The notes below the pieces were generated by a model. The model was not told where the DNA came from. It saw only the letters and a program-made list of their open reading frames with translations, and ran no database searches. This document shows positions 12,362 to 12,781 of a stretch of 12,781 nt of DNA, in pieces. A program made the position numbers and the translations under genes. Numbering within the stretch: the stretch's first letter is position 1; each line of letters starts with the position of its first letter. The stretch is from an uncultured Erysipelotrichaceae bacterium (GTDB lineage: Bacteria > Bacillota_I > Bacilli_A > RF39 > UBA660), in contig CACYBN010000165.1 in assembly GCA_902772675.1 (NCBI GenBank), positions 1 to 12,781 of the forward strand. Reading direction: 5' to 3'.

Positions 12362-12781
12362 TTATCTTATTAAATTTTTACATTTTGCATATGGAATATC
12401 TATATCACTTAAACCCCATGGTTGTTCTAAGAATATTTCCCATACTTCACTATAAGGTTCTTCATCAAAATGTTTTTCTAAACTATCTAAATCTCTATAT
12501 GGAAGTATATCTAAAGGATTTATAGTATTTTCTTCTCCTGAATGAACTGTATTAGTTTTTCTAACTTCAAAGTGCAAATGAGGCACTCTAGAACCACCAG
12601 AACATCCTGATTTAGCAATTATATCTCCTTGATTAACTAAATCTCCTACTTCTACTAAACACTCTCTTAAATGAGCATAAACAAGTCTTCTTCCATACTC
12701 ATCTAATATTTCTACTTTATTACCATATCTTTCATTCCATTTAGCAGATCCACTAATTATTTTTTCATCTAAACCAGATGC
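12362..12781 (-). CDS. M23-family peptidase (LytM/peptidase M23 domain), C-terminal part
   Basis: The frame is open from the right edge for 139 residues to the TAA at 12362-12364, so the N-terminus is outside the window. Zinc-metallopeptidases of this family cut peptide crosslinks in peptidoglycan, or activate amidases when catalytically dead. Visible are the second half of the fold: GNKVEILDEYGRRLVYAHL, VEVGDLVNQGDIIAKSG (the typical V..GD.V..GQ.I...G block), then RVPHLHFEVR with the HxH zinc motif. The His of YAHL is the catalytic one. The first zinc ligands (H....D) lie beyond the edge. After the domain a 50-residue tail rich in Glu and aromatic residues ends the protein, with two Trp and no known domain. 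A GTG just before PHLHFEV is internal and not a start. Confidence 0.93.
   Translation of the reverse strand, partial: ASGLDEKIISGSAKWNERYGNKVEILDEYGRRLVYAHLRECLVEVGDLVNQGDIIAKSGCSGGSRVPHLHFEVRKTNTVHSGEENTINPLDILPYRDLDSLEKHFDEEPYSEVWEIFLEQPWGLSDIDIPYAKCKNLIR

Noticed and set aside
1..12781. TGA=Trp genetic code for the whole window
   Set aside because: All recognised genes are intact under the standard code and encode conserved Trp with TGG; only the small frame near 951 would need TGA as Trp.
1..12781. CRISPR array, insertion sequence, rRNA, riboswitch
   Set aside because: No regularly spaced repeats, transposase-like frame, terminal inverted repeats or conserved leader structure was found; leaders are too short for riboswitches.

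Overview
The window is very AT-rich, tightly packed bacterial DNA from a low-GC Gram-positive lineage (Bacillota). The signs are strong Shine-Dalgarno sites (AGGAGG, GGAGGG, AGGTG), a tRNA-Met almost identical to my memory of the Bacillus elongator tRNA-Met, a Gram-positive style OmpR/PhoR-type two-component pair, a lipoprotein signal, and cell-wall enzymes. The dense packing, extreme AT bias and several lineage-specific proteins suggest an uncultured, possibly host-associated member of the Bacilli. That placement is inference. Tryptophan is TGG throughout the recognisable genes, so the standard code applies to them, but none of the visible stop codons is TGA.

Layout: 1-753 (minus) is the N-terminal 251 codons of an unrecognised protein with its own promoter. 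792-1076 (minus) is a 94-codon frame with one in-frame TGA. 1184-1260 (minus) is elongator tRNA-Met with promoter and terminator. 1325-2170 (minus) is a membrane protein with a possible lysozyme-like motif. 2258-4957 (minus) is an rnc then DinG-family helicase operon. From a divergent promoter region at about 4974-5019 a plus-strand unit runs rightward: a ZnuA-like lipoprotein lacking the family's metal-binding histidines, then a 551-residue coiled-coil protein, ended by a strong terminator. 7648-9700 (plus) is a response regulator and sensor kinase pair with a PhoP-box-like direct repeat in its promoter. A perfect palindrome separates it from the convergent minus-strand group: a BIg2 membrane-anchored surface protein, guanylate kinase, an ITPase/HAM1-family NTP pyrophosphatase, and the C-terminal part of an M23 peptidase that continues past the right edge.

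Common themes are nucleotide and RNA housekeeping (gmk, ITPase, rnc, DinG) mixed with envelope functions (M23, BIg2 protein, ZnuA-like lipoprotein, membrane protein, two-component system). No mobile-element gene, CRISPR array or rRNA is visible. The most notable observations are the in-frame TGA in the small ORF beside the tRNA, the lipoprotein that has lost its metal ligands next to an unknown coiled-coil partner, the candidate autoregulatory operator, the atypical ITPase, and the repeated overlap of terminator hairpins with stop codons.
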